Assembly: GCA_963816775.1 (NCBI GenBank)
Contig: CAWFLX010000040.1
Location: 1-64,000 of the forward strand
Origin: JAFAXD01 sp963816775
GTDB lineage: Bacteria; Pseudomonadota; Alphaproteobacteria; Rhizobiales; Xanthobacteraceae
Direction of reading: 5' to 3'
DNA: 64,000 bases
This document shows, in pieces, positions 22,963 to 31,965 of the stretch (its first letter is position 1; the number at the start of each line of letters is the position of its first letter). The notes under the pieces are model-generated. The model was not told where the DNA came from, searched no databases, and worked only from the letters and a program-made list of their open reading frames with translations. The translations under genes were made by a program, and so were the position numbers.

Positions 22963-24111
22963 CTAGTCCCCCGGGCGTTCAATCTTTAGCGTTATGGTAA
23001 TCGTCGCCGGGCCGCTCGGAACGGAAAAGTTTGCGATGGTGGCGGGAGTTGCGACTGAAAGCTCGGGAGCCGCGACCACCGTGCGCCTTGGTGCTGCGGC
23101 AGGGGCCGCCAACAAACGACAATCCGGATCGGGCTGTAGCGTCGGATCGACCAGACTGAGATAGGTAGCCAGAGCGTGCCAGCAGGTCAGCGACGGCTGC
23201 ACTTTGCCGGAGGAATTGTAGAGCTGCAACGTGTTGACATGCGTAAAGCCGAGGATCTCTGGTGGAAGATTCGGCACGATGTCTGGCGCATTGACGATCC
23301 GCCACGAAGTCAAGCCGAGCCCATTGAAAGCCGCTGCAAATGCTGAGTCTCCAACGAAAGGCGATGCAAACGTGCACAGGCCCGGATTTGGAATCTTGTC
23401 AGTCAGCGCGTTTTCCAGCGTGTATAAAGTCGCCAGCGCCGCACCGAGACTATGACCGGTAATCTCGATCGACCCCGATGCGTCGCCCGCTGTTGCGCGT
23501 GCCGTCGCCACCACGTGGCGTCTCACCAACGCCGCAACTTGTTGGCAAAATCCCCCGATTGGTTTCAGAGATCGCGCCACCGCTGGAGCCGTCGCGGCGC
23601 CAGTTGGACGCTCAATAACTTCAAGTGTTTCGTAAATACGCGCGAACCCGGCGCCGACGGAGCCACAACCCGGAACCTTAAAGGGCGTTTTGATGGCCGC
23701 ATTGAAATCGTCCCACCACTCAACGCCGTTCGATGTACCACGAATTGCTAAGACAAATTGGGTTGCGTCCGTCATGCTTTGCGCAATCAAGCCGTAGAAG
23801 ACCGGATCTGTGCTACCCAAGATGAAATCCCGCATGGTGACCCACGCCGTGAGCTGGTATCCAGCTGGGAAATCCGCCGAGGGGGGTGGCGTGAGGGTTG
23901 CCGGGTCGTACATCGAATAGGCAGCTTTAACGAATTGCCCGTAGAGAATTGCCGCTTTCGGGTTGAACGGATTGCTGACACGCGATTGCACGCTCATGAG
24001 GGGCTCTGGTGACGGCCCTAGTGGAAAGTGATGGGCCACGGCTTCCGGACGAGCCTTCGCTGATATTCCGGCGCCGCGCTTAGTCTTAGGGGAGCTGCGT
24101 TTGCGTTTCAC
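22963..24111 (-). CDS. Class 3 lipase family protein
   Basis: This 382-residue alpha/beta-hydrolase matches the fungal-type lipase_3 family. FVLAIRGTSNGVEWWDDFNA is the oxyanion-hole region, SIEITGHSLGAALATLYTLE carries the nucleophile Ser, and the catalytic Asp is likely in NAPDIVPNLPPE; the His would be in CWHALATYL. The N-terminus is strongly basic (MKRKRSSPKTKRGAG) with no signal peptide. The last 60 residues form a Pro/Ala linker and a beta-rich tail (TITITLKIERPGD). It is divergent from the propeller-protein genes at 24,439, which also encode basic N-termini. A terminator follows. Confidence 0.8.
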   Translation of the reverse strand: MKRKRSSPKTKRGAGISAKARPEAVAHHFPLGPSPEPLMSVQSRVSNPFNPKAAILYGQFVKAAYSMYDPATLTPPPSADFPAGYQLTAWVTMRDFILGSTDPVFYGLIAQSMTDATQFVLAIRGTSNGVEWWDDFNAAIKTPFKVPGCGSVGAGFARIYETLEVIERPTGAATAPAVARSLKPIGGFCQQVAALVRRHVVATARATAGDASGSIEITGHSLGAALATLYTLENALTDKIPNPGLCTFASPFVGDSAFAAAFNGLGLTSWRIVNAPDIVPNLPPEILGFTHVNTLQLYNSSGKVQPSLTCWHALATYLSLVDPTLQPDPDCRLLAAPAAAPRRTVVAAPELSVATPATIANFSVPSGPATITITLKIERPGD

Positions 24112-24438
24112 GGTTCAATCCCAAGCCTTGATCGCGAGCGATATGCGGGGAATGGTTGTCATGGCTGTCTCCTATCGGCGCGACCTCTTTCGAGAGCAGA
24201 AGCCTTCCATCGCGGGTGCGTCGAATGCCCTGTCTCAAGGGAAACCGGAACACAGCCCCTCACCGCGAGGCTGACCGCTTCTGACCCAGCTCGGACATCG
24301 GTTACGATCCAACTTTACCCCAAGCAGCTGCCTGCCGGTGAGCAACACCTGACCGACCATGCGACATATTTGTAATAATTGTATTCGTGGTTTGATCGAC
24401 ATCTACCGCGAGCGTAGGATTTTAACGGGCATTACCCG
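24112..24438. other. Divergent intergenic region between lipase and propeller genes
   Basis: No gene is seen. It must hold the promoters of both divergent units. It contains a degenerate TGTCCG-type repeat arm (CCGCTTCTGACCCAGCTCGG at about 24,268-24,290) and an AT-rich stretch (24,360-24,400). Confidence 0.45.
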
Positions 24439-24642
24439 GTGGAGATGGATGTGATCAGACGTCCAGGCGACAAGACACCTGAGCCGCCCGGCGGGCGCGC
24501 AGCAGAGCGCCTGCGGATGTTCGAAGAGGCGCGGAGGCCGCCCGCACCGCAAGGCTCACCACGCAAGAAAACGGATAAGCGGAAGAGACGCCCGAAAAAA
24601 GGGGACGCTAACGATGAGGAGCAAACGCGACGCAAAGATTAA
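24439..24642 (+). CDS. Small highly charged protein overlapping the propeller gene
   Basis: These 67 residues are almost entirely polar: DKTPEPPGGRAAERLRMFEE forms a short helix and the tail is Lys/Arg rich (RKKTDKRKRRPKKG). Its last 29 bases overlap the start of the next gene in another frame, suggesting coupled translation. I recall PPGGRAAERLRxFEEAR as a recurring motif at the start of small bacterial proteins, but cannot name a function. It may accompany the propeller protein. Confidence 0.45.
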   Translation: MEMDVIRRPGDKTPEPPGGRAAERLRMFEEARRPPAPQGSPRKKTDKRKRRPKKGDANDEEQTRRKD

Positions 24643-26893
24643 TCGGCAGGTCAGGCAGAAAATTCCCTCGCCGGCAGGCGGAAAGGCGCTGCGTCGGCTA
24701 TTCACTTACCTTGCCGAACGCGACCCCTCGCTCAATCTTGAGGTCGTTCGGACCCTAGTCATTCCCAAAGCAACAGTTCCGAAGTTCGTTCTTCCGAAGC
24801 GCACAAGCCTTGCGACCGCGGCCCGCGTCCTCGCCGCGCCGGCGAGGAAACGCCGTGGAGCTCCTGCGGCGAGATCGTTGGGGGCAGCGATCTCAAAGGC
24901 GGCTATGGCGCTGTCGCGCGCCCCGGGTCGCCCGGTCCGCAAACGGGTCGGGATGGCGGAGCATGTTGCGGCTCCTTTGGTCTGGCAACCAATCGGCCCC
25001 GACCACATCCCGAACGGACAGACCTACGGCACCAATCGGGTCGATGTGATCGGCCGGGTATCGAGCATCGCCATCGATCCTGGCAATGCAAAACATATTC
25101 TGCTTGGCTCTGCGGGCGGCGGCATCTGGGAAAGCAAAGACTCTGGAGCAAATTGGCGGCCACGCACAGACAAGATGCCTTCGCTCGCTATTGGAGCTGT
25201 CGTTTTTGATCCCCGCAACAGGAAACGGGTCTACGCTGGAAGTGGAGAGGGGAATTTCTATGCGAGTTGCGGCGCCGGGGTTTACAGGTCAATCGATGGC
25301 GGCACGACTTGGGCCGTGCAGGCATCCGCGCCGTTTGTTGGCGTGGGCTTCTACGATCTTGTCGTAGATCCCAAGACGCGGTCTATCCTCTACGCTGCGA
25401 CGACCAACGGCTTTTACAAGTCGACCAACAGGGGAAGCACGTGGAGTCTGAAGCGCGCTGGCAGATGCTGGGATATTAGCGTGCACCCAGGTGGCGGGAA
25501 GATCGAACTGCTTGCCGCCTTTCAGGATGGAGTATTTGCGTCGACCAATGGCGGCAACACGTTTACGGCGGTGACGCTCCCATCTACGCCTAGTGCCCCC
25601 TGGACTCGGCTTGCAATCGACCAAGTCGCGACGGCGCCGGACGTCGCTTATGCGTTCGGCGCGGCGGGTGGGGCCGCGCATCTCTGGCGACGCAGTAGCA
25701 CTGTCTGGACCAAGATCACCTCGGTGCCGTCGACGCTGAGCGTCAATCAGGCTTGGTACGACTGGTACGTCGCCGCGACACCCGACTCGAAAAACCAAGT
25801 GTACATCGGTGCCATCGACACCTTGCGAGGAGACCTTTCGGGCTCGACATGGAACTGGACCAATATCACAACGCAGGGCGCCAATAGTGTCCATCCAGAC
25901 CAACACTGCCTCACTTTCGTGCCTGGCAATTCCAAGGTCATCTATGTCGGTAACGACGGGGGTATCTATCGATCCGCCAACAGGGGCAGCACCTGGACAG
26001 CACTCAACAAGGGCCTTGCGATCACAGAAATTGAATACATGGCTAGTGATCCCACCACGTGGAAATGGCTGATAGCGGGAACACAAGATAACGGGACACT
26101 TCGGTTCACTGGCGTGCCCCACTGGGATCACATCGCCGATGGCGATGGCGGCGACTGTGGAGTCGATCAACAAAACCCGAATACCGTTTATCATTCATTC
26201 TACAATGTCACCCTCGAACGTTCTAACAACAAGGGCAACACCTGGATGTGGCTTGCGCCGCCGAACGTCGCATCCCTCTTCTATCCACCGGTTGAGGTGG
26301 CGGGCCTGACTGTCGGTATAGGCGCAGTTCTGTTGGTGATCACGCGGAATGGCGCTCCACCGTGGGCGACTGTCCCGCTCGGTCTCTCCGCCGGCGAGGT
26401 ATCGACGGCGATGCGGGCAATCGATGCCAATACTCTTCTGATCGGGACTAATATTGGCCGCGTGTTGAAAATGACCTGGACAGGTTCAGCTTGGACCAAC
26501 ACCACGCTCTCACCGCCCGTAGCTAAATACATCAGTTGTATTGCAATCGATCCGTCCAACCCGCAGCGCTTCTGGGTGACCAGTTCTCAGGTAACGGGGT
26601 CTGGAGGGCGGGTCTACCGATCGGATAACGGCGGGACATCTTGGATCAACCGGACCGCCGGACTGCCGAGCATTCCAATCAATTCCGTAGTCGTGGATCC
26701 GGCGAATTTCAAAAGAGTCTGGGTCGCCGCCGATGTCGGCGTCTATCAAACATTTGATCTCGGTAGCACTTGGACGGCATTCTCGAAGGGATTGCCCAAT
26801 GCGATGGCCGCCGACCTTCTGTTTCACAAGCAGGATCGTCGGCTGTTCTGCGCAACCCGCAATCGCGGCGCTTGGGTCATGCCCGTGTCATAA
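24614..26893 (+). CDS. BNR/Asp-box beta-propeller protein (sialidase/VPS10-like)
   Basis: The 759-residue product has a very basic first 120 residues without a recognisable signal peptide, then a large propeller region. At least eight Asp-box-like motifs (SxDxGxTW) are visible: SKDSGANWRP, SIDGGTTWAV, STNRGSTWSL, STNGGNTFTA, SANRGSTWTA, SNNKGNTWMW, SDNGGTSWIN and FDLGSTWTAF. Segments such as IAIDPGNAKHILLGSAGGGI between boxes recall YCF48/VPS10 or xyloglucanase-type propellers. Sialidase catalytic Arg residues are not evident, so a binding or structural role is as likely as hydrolysis. The lipase diverges from it; a LamG fragment lies downstream. Confidence 0.75.
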   Translation: MRSKRDAKINRQVRQKIPSPAGGKALRRLFTYLAERDPSLNLEVVRTLVIPKATVPKFVLPKRTSLATAARVLAAPARKRRGAPAARSLGAAISKAAMALSRAPGRPVRKRVGMAEHVAAPLVWQPIGPDHIPNGQTYGTNRVDVIGRVSSIAIDPGNAKHILLGSAGGGIWESKDSGANWRPRTDKMPSLAIGAVVFDPRNRKRVYAGSGEGNFYASCGAGVYRSIDGGTTWAVQASAPFVGVGFYDLVVDPKTRSILYAATTNGFYKSTNRGSTWSLKRAGRCWDISVHPGGGKIELLAAFQDGVFASTNGGNTFTAVTLPSTPSAPWTRLAIDQVATAPDVAYAFGAAGGAAHLWRRSSTVWTKITSVPSTLSVNQAWYDWYVAATPDSKNQVYIGAIDTLRGDLSGSTWNWTNITTQGANSVHPDQHCLTFVPGNSKVIYVGNDGGIYRSANRGSTWTALNKGLAITEIEYMASDPTTWKWLIAGTQDNGTLRFTGVPHWDHIADGDGGDCGVDQQNPNTVYHSFYNVTLERSNNKGNTWMWLAPPNVASLFYPPVEVAGLTVGIGAVLLVITRNGAPPWATVPLGLSAGEVSTAMRAIDANTLLIGTNIGRVLKMTWTGSAWTNTTLSPPVAKYISCIAIDPSNPQRFWVTSSQVTGSGGRVYRSDNGGTSWINRTAGLPSIPINSVVVDPANFKRVWVAADVGVYQTFDLGSTWTAFSKGLPNAMAADLLFHKQDRRLFCATRNRGAWVMPVS

Positions 26894-27013
26894 GTTATGA
26901 GGAGGCGGAAAGTGTCACACCGGTGCGCGCGCTCCCGATACCCGGCGGAGGATCGAGAGAAAGCCAGCGACTCGGACATCGGGCTTGCTGCGCACGCAAC
27001 GAGGCGTCCATCG

Positions 27014-27184
27014 TTACTGGCGCGCCTTATTGCCGAACATAGCCTTGATGTTCTCTCTGAATACGGGGACACGCCAGGCAACAACCGCTGCCAAAATGAC
27101 GCAACAAGCCAGAACCACCATCATTTCGGCGCTGCCGTCTCCACCATCAAGATCGAGGCCAAGCAGCCTTTCTATCCAATCCAT
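27014..27184 (-). CDS. Small single-pass membrane protein
   Basis: The ATG at 27,184 has GGAG 8 bases upstream and gives 56 residues: an amphipathic start (MDWIERLLGLDLDGGDGSAE), one membrane segment (MMVVLACCVILAAVVAW) and a basic tail (RVPVFRENIKAMFGNKARQ). The function is unknown. The tail with basic residues suggests that it lies in the cytoplasm. The longer frame to 27,241 adds an unlikely leader. Confidence 0.55.
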   Translation of the reverse strand: MDWIERLLGLDLDGGDGSAEMMVVLACCVILAAVVAWRVPVFRENIKAMFGNKARQ

Positions 27185-27316
27185 GCGGAATTCTCCAAAC
27201 ACCGAAGGGTAGACTCTAACTAAAGTCGACTGTTGTCTCAATTGGCGTCTGACAGGTGTTGCGGCTTACCGCAGATCTGAACGTCGACTTTGACGCCAAC
27301 TTTTGGAGCTTACTAG

Positions 27317-27780
27317 GTGCTTGCAAACGCAGCGCCCCGGCCGGGCGATGTCTATCTCAGGTTCAACGGACTGGACGACTATGTCGAGATTCCAAGCATC
27401 GCCGACTACAGCATTGCCACGACGGGTGAACTTGCTGTCGCGGCGTGGATCAGACCGGATAGCTTGAATTTTCCGCGCTGGGAACGAACGGGCTACGTGC
27501 ACTGGCTCGGCAAAGGCGAGGGCGCGGGTGATCGGGGTCAGCAGGAATGGGTGTTTCGCATTTATAACCGCGATGGCACGACGGAAAATCCGCCCCGGCC
27601 CAACCGCGTCAGCTTCTATGTATTTAATCCCGATGGCCGATTGGGTGTTGGTAGCTACTTCCAGGACTCCTTGCAGGAGGGAACCTGGATGTTTGTGGTC
27701 GGCGTCGCCAACGCCACGCGCACCTACATTTATCGGGACGGACGATATCGGCGGTGTGACACGTATCGCGGCCCAGCCGA
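27317..27780 (+). pseudogene. LamG/concanavalin-like domain fragment
   Basis: YLRFNGLDDYVEIPSIADYS, AVAAWIRPDSLNFP and GTWMFVVGVANATRTYIYRD follow the order of a LamG-like jelly-roll (Laminin_G_3) domain that binds carbohydrates. The domain is cut after GPADDQ where full-length relatives continue with further strands, and the DNA continues as a Bug-protein fragment in another frame. The preceding part of the gene is also doubtful (starts at GTG or nearby). Fusion by deletion is inferred. Confidence 0.6.
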
Positions 27781-27789
27781 CGACCAATT

Positions 27790-28588
27790 GGCAAGCCCGT
27801 CGTGGTTGAAAACAGAATTGGGGCCGCTGGCAACATCGCGACCGAGTATGTCGCCCGTTCTAAGCCGGACGGTTATACGGTGTTTATTGCGCCGGCGAGC
27901 TCGATCATTCCGCCAGCCCGCTTCCTGTTCAAGCAGCTGGGATATGATCCCGACAAGGATCTGGCCTCGGTTGCGTTGTTGGCGACGCTTCCGTTCATCC
28001 TGTTTGTCGCAGGCGACAGTCCCATCAAGACCGTCCCTGAGCTGGTTGATTATTTGCGAAAGAAGGGTGACCAAAGCAGCTATGGCTCGAGCACGACCGT
28101 GGGTCAGGTCTGTGCGGAAATGTTCAAAGAGAGGTTCGGCCTCAAGACGATGGAAGTCAAATACCGCTCCGGTCTCGACGGGCTGAACGAGCTGATCAAG
28201 CATCAGCTGGATTTTTACTTCACGGATCCAGGCACGACCAAAGGAATGGTCGCTGACGGACGGCTACGACCGTTGATGGTTACGACGGCTCGCCGCAGCA
28301 GCGCGCTGCCGGATCTGCCGAGTGCCCGCGAGTGCGGAGTAACCAACCTCGATCTAGAAATCTTGGTGGTCGGTCCATGTTCCAGCTGGGACGCCGGCCG
28401 CCATCATCCAAAAGCTGGCTGGATGGATCGAACAGTTCGCGGCGTCCGATGAGACAAAGAAATTTTTGGCTGACACCACGAGCGCTGAGCCCCTATTGGG
28501 TGGGGCCAAGGCGGTCGATGACCTCATGGCAAAAGACCGGGTCAAGTGGGCGGAATACGTTCGGATCGCCAAGATCGAGCCGCAGTAA
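27790..28588 (+). pseudogene. Bug-type solute-binding protein, 5' truncated and frameshifted
   Basis: Bug proteins deliver carboxylates to tripartite tricarboxylate transporters. Homology starts abruptly at GKPVVVENRIGAAGNIATEY, lacking the signal peptide and first lobe strands, and continues through DLASVALLATLPFILFV and YGSSTTVGQVCAEMFKERFG. Near 28,362-28,368 (TTGGTGG) the match moves to another frame: WSVHVPAGTPAAIIQKLAGW, then DETKKFLADTTSAEPLLGG and EYVRIAKIEPQ, ending at TAA 28,586. It is a remnant; the intact paralogue at 33,315-34,283 lies outside the island. Confidence 0.75.
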
Positions 28589-28641
28589 ATGGACTGTGGA
28601 GGGCCGTCGCATAGGCGTTCCGCATCTGAAACGGGAGAACG

Positions 28642-29760
28642 ATGATGGCTGATACGAAGCCGCCATACCGCGCTGAACATGTTGGCAGTCTTCCGCGCCC
28701 TGACCGTTTGATGGGTGCGCGCGAACAATACGCGGCGGGCAAGTTGCTCAAGCTGGAGCTCACGCGCATCGAGGACGAATACATTCGCGAAGCTGTTGCG
28801 ATCCAGGAGCGGGTCGGGATCGGCGCGATCACGGATGGCGAGTATAGAAAGCGAGGGTGGCGCGAATTCCTCTACGACAAATGCGATGGCTTCGGGCCAG
28901 AGACTGTAGAGCGCGCGTTTCCTATTCGGCTCTACGACGGCACGACAGCCCCCCCGATCCGCGAACCGAAAGTGACGGCGAAACTTAAACGCCGCGAGCC
29001 GCTCTCGGCCGAGGACTTTTCGACGTTGAAGACGATGACGCGGCGGCCGATCAAGGCCAATCTGCCGACCCCGTCGGTTGCCCATTTCTTTACAGGGGAC
29101 GCGGCGCTCGATCGCACCGCTTACAGCAATCGCGAGGAGCTCATGGACGACCTCGCCCGGATCATGCGCGAAGAGATTGCTGATCTTGCTGCGCGCGGCT
29201 GTACGTATTTACAGATGGACGAGGTGCCGTTGGCTGTGATCTGCGACCCTAAGAACATGGAGGTCGTTCGGAGGCGCGGCGACGACCCTGATCAGCTCAT
29301 TGAACTTTACCTTGATGCCATTAACAACTCGATTGGCGAGCGGCCTGCGAACATGACCGTGTGCGTCCACCTATGTCGTGGGAACTACGCGCAAGGGATG
29401 GCCGACGGCGGCTACGAGCCAATTGCGGAGCGCATGTTCGACCAACTCGATGTGGACGGCTACTTTCTCGAATATGACACCCCGCGCGCCGGCGACTTTG
29501 GTCCGCTTCGTCACTTGCCGAAACCGAAGAAGGCGGTACTCGGGCTCGTGTCCACCAAGCTGCCGGAGCTCGAAAGCGCGGACGCCCTGAAGCGCCGCAT
29601 CGACGAGGCCACAAAATTTATTGACCTTGAGCGCCTATGCTTGTCACCGCAATGCGGCTTTGCCAGTGTCCCAACGCGCGTACGTCAGACATTTGCTATG
29701 GACCTCACGGAGCGCAAGCTCGCTCGCGTCGTAGAGGTCGCACGCGAGATCTGGGGATGA
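28642..29760 (+). CDS. MetE C-terminal-like (cobalamin-independent methionine synthase family) protein
   Basis: This 372-residue TIM-barrel protein resembles the catalytic C-terminal half of MetE, a stand-alone type common in bacteria. The N-terminal HVGSLPRPDRLM and AVAIQERVGIGAITDGEYRK, the zinc ligands in VCVHLCRGN and LSPQCGF, and EEIADLAARGCTYLQMDEV are in the family order. MetE transfers a methyl group to homocysteine; paralogues of this size often act on other thiols, so the substrate is unproven. GGGAG precedes the ATG pair 28,642/28,645. It sits between two broken transporter genes. Confidence 0.8.
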   Translation: MMADTKPPYRAEHVGSLPRPDRLMGAREQYAAGKLLKLELTRIEDEYIREAVAIQERVGIGAITDGEYRKRGWREFLYDKCDGFGPETVERAFPIRLYDGTTAPPIREPKVTAKLKRREPLSAEDFSTLKTMTRRPIKANLPTPSVAHFFTGDAALDRTAYSNREELMDDLARIMREEIADLAARGCTYLQMDEVPLAVICDPKNMEVVRRRGDDPDQLIELYLDAINNSIGERPANMTVCVHLCRGNYAQGMADGGYEPIAERMFDQLDVDGYFLEYDTPRAGDFGPLRHLPKPKKAVLGLVSTKLPELESADALKRRIDEATKFIDLERLCLSPQCGFASVPTRVRQTFAMDLTERKLARVVEVAREIWG

Positions 29761-29829
29761 CACTTATTTGAACTGCTCGGCTGCCTGCGTGCCCGGGGCC
29801 GGCGGTGCAGTGATATGAGGGAGGACCTT

Positions 29830-29982
29830 ATGAAAAGAACACGCTTGTTGTTCACTGGACTTGCCACCATTGCGCTCGCGGCGACGTGCACACCGACCAG
29901 CGCTAAATCGGAATTCAAGGTTGGGTTTGTGCTGTCGCAAATCGGACCGCTGGCGGAACTCTCCAATCAGGTCGCCGGCTAA
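29830..29982 (+). pseudogene. N-terminal stub of a branched-chain amino-acid-type binding protein
   Basis: MKRTRLLFTGLATIALAATC forms a signal peptide followed by KSEFKVGFVLSQIGPLAELS, the opening strand of LivK-type periplasmic binding proteins (VGxxxxxTGPxAxxG). The frame stops after 50 residues where the AT-richer DNA of the integration module begins. GAGGGAGGA precedes the ATG. The rest of the gene is absent from the window. Confidence 0.65.
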
Positions 29983-30137
29983 TGGCCGCTCAGTATCTCC
30001 GATAGTAGGCATAAAGTGTCCTTCAAAACTGGTATGTTTCACCTTTTGCATTAGATGCCATACAGTCGCAATGTTGACAAGGGTGATTTTAACCAGTTAT
30101 ACTGCCGTCCATTCGCAATGGGTGCGGTGGATTAACA

Positions 30138-30752
30138 ATGTCTACGGAGGGGCTGACGGTTGGGGAGTTGGCCGACTTGATAAGGCGGCCGGAGGATGAT
30201 CCGACACAGGTCGTCACTCGCTTACGCAATTGGACGAAACAGGGTCTCCTCAGCCCCGCCGGGGAGCAGTCCCCCGGCACCGGAAAATGGCATCGTTACT
30301 CTCCCAACGCGGTGTTGCAGGCGATGATCCTGGGCGCTGTCGTCAATACAGTTGGCGTTAATGCGACTAAGTTCGCTAAACTTTTTGATGAGAAGTTTTA
30401 TAGAGCGATGTTGCGTGCCAGGCGTCGCTACGATGATTTCCGCAGCACCCTTACTCTAGTCGTACTCTTTCGAACCAGCAGCACCGCATCAGATTGGCAT
30501 ATCTGGGTCGCAAATTATGATGATATCCAAGACTATTTAGTAGCAACGCCTATTGAGGTACACATTGTCATAAATCTCGACATTCTGTTCGAAAAGATGT
30601 TCGAAGGGGCCCACCCGATGATCATGGACAACGCCGAAGCTAGACTTAAGAATGCGCGTTCAATTCAGAACGAACTCGACGCGCGATTAAAGTTAAAAAA
30701 ATTGGAAGCTGAATTGAATAAAGCCTCAACGAACAAACCCGATCGCAAATAA
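30138..30752 (+). CDS. Winged-helix (MerR-like) regulator next to the integrase
   Basis: This 204-residue protein has an N-terminal MerR-like winged-helix region of about 60 residues: VGELADLIRRPEDDPTQVVT, LRNWTKQGLLSP, then GTGKWHRYSPNAVLQAMILG. The middle part is beta-rich and the C-terminus is a Lys/Glu coiled coil (ARLKNARSIQNELDARLKLK). It may be the excisionase/regulator of the integration module: it ends 18 bases before the integrase on the same strand. Codon composition and upstream DNA (30,000-30,130) look AT-richer than neighbours. Confidence 0.65.
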   Translation: MSTEGLTVGELADLIRRPEDDPTQVVTRLRNWTKQGLLSPAGEQSPGTGKWHRYSPNAVLQAMILGAVVNTVGVNATKFAKLFDEKFYRAMLRARRRYDDFRSTLTLVVLFRTSSTASDWHIWVANYDDIQDYLVATPIEVHIVINLDILFEKMFEGAHPMIMDNAEARLKNARSIQNELDARLKLKKLEAELNKASTNKPDRK

Positions 30753-30770
30753 CGCAGGGGTTCAATAATC

Positions 30771-31910
30771 ATGGCCACCGTTCGAAAGCGCATATGGAAA
30801 TCGCGTGGCATCGAGCGCACTGCATGGGTCGTCGATTACTTCGATCAGTCCGGCAAGCGCCGCCTTAAAACATTCGATACTAAGAAAGCGGCAGATGCCT
30901 GGAAGATCGCGGCGCTTCACGAGGTCGCGCAGGGCACGCATACCCCTGCTAGCGCTAGCATTACGGTTGCCGAAGCGTTTGAGCGCTGGATTGCAGATTG
31001 TGAGGCAAATGGTCTCGAATTCGGCACGATCAAGCAACGCAAAGAGCACCTGAGGTTGCATGTCGCGCCATTCCTAGGCGGCGAAAAGCTGTCGTCGCTC
31101 ACGATGCATCGCGTTCACCAGTTCGACGCGGACCTGCGGAAGAACAAACGGTCGCTGTCGATGAGGCGCAAGGTGCTAACGAACATGAAAACCATGCTCA
31201 CGTTCGCCCAAAGCCAAGGTTTGGTTGCGCAAAACGTTGCTCGCGGCGTGAAGATCAAAGACAGCGAGCGACGTGCTGCTGGGCGAATGCTCCGCGACGG
31301 GGTCAACTTCCCGACGCGTGCCGAGCTTCGGACCATCATGGAGCAAGCAACCGGCCGGTGGCGGCCGCTGATCATCACGGCGATCTTCACAGGAATGCGC
31401 GCCAGCGAGCTGCGCGGCTTACTATGGAAAAATGTCCACCTGGACGAGGCTGTGATTCACGTCCGGCAGCGCGCGGATGCCTGGGGCAAGCTGGGCAACC
31501 CCAAGAGCAAAGCAGGCAATCGCGACATCCCCCTGACGCCGATGGTAGTGAACACGCTCCGAGAGTGGCGCTCAGCCTGCCCAGCGGGCGAACTGAGGCT
31601 TGTATTTCCCAACACCATTGGCAACGTGGAGAGCCAGGCGAACGTGCTCAGTCGGTTCTGGCATCCGTTACAAGTCCGGGCTGGCATGATCACTGAAATG
31701 GGTGAACCGAAGTACACCTTTCATTCCCTTCGGCACGCAGCGGCATCGTTGTTCATTGCGCATCTCGGATGGACGCCCAAGCGCGTTCAGGCCATCATGG
31801 GCCACGCCAGCGTCACAATGACCTTCGACCGATATGGCCATTTGTTCGAAGACCGCGTGGGCGATCGCGAGGCGATGAAGAAGCTCGAAGCGGCTATCGT
31901 CGCTGCCTGA
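30771..31910 (+). CDS. Tyrosine-type site-specific recombinase/integrase
   Basis: This 379-residue integrase has an AP2-like arm-binding start (VRKRIWKSRGIERTAWVVDY), a core-binding SAM-like domain (about residues 60-150) and a catalytic domain. Catalytic residues are visible: Arg in TGMRASELRGLLW, Lys region KSKAGNRDIPLT, HxxR in HSLRHAAASLF, His in MGHASVTMTF and Tyr in DRYGHLF. It integrates DNA at a chromosomal site; 56 bases after its stop begins the 3' part of a tRNA-Gly(CCC), the likely attachment site. It forms a unit with the preceding regulator. Confidence 0.9.
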   Translation: MATVRKRIWKSRGIERTAWVVDYFDQSGKRRLKTFDTKKAADAWKIAALHEVAQGTHTPASASITVAEAFERWIADCEANGLEFGTIKQRKEHLRLHVAPFLGGEKLSSLTMHRVHQFDADLRKNKRSLSMRRKVLTNMKTMLTFAQSQGLVAQNVARGVKIKDSERRAAGRMLRDGVNFPTRAELRTIMEQATGRWRPLIITAIFTGMRASELRGLLWKNVHLDEAVIHVRQRADAWGKLGNPKSKAGNRDIPLTPMVVNTLREWRSACPAGELRLVFPNTIGNVESQANVLSRFWHPLQVRAGMITEMGEPKYTFHSLRHAAASLFIAHLGWTPKRVQAIMGHASVTMTFDRYGHLFEDRVGDREAMKKLEAAIVAA

Positions 31911-31965
31911 CTGCAACAAGGATGCAACATGGAGCGAAAATCTTTAGCACGAACAACAGCCGCGT

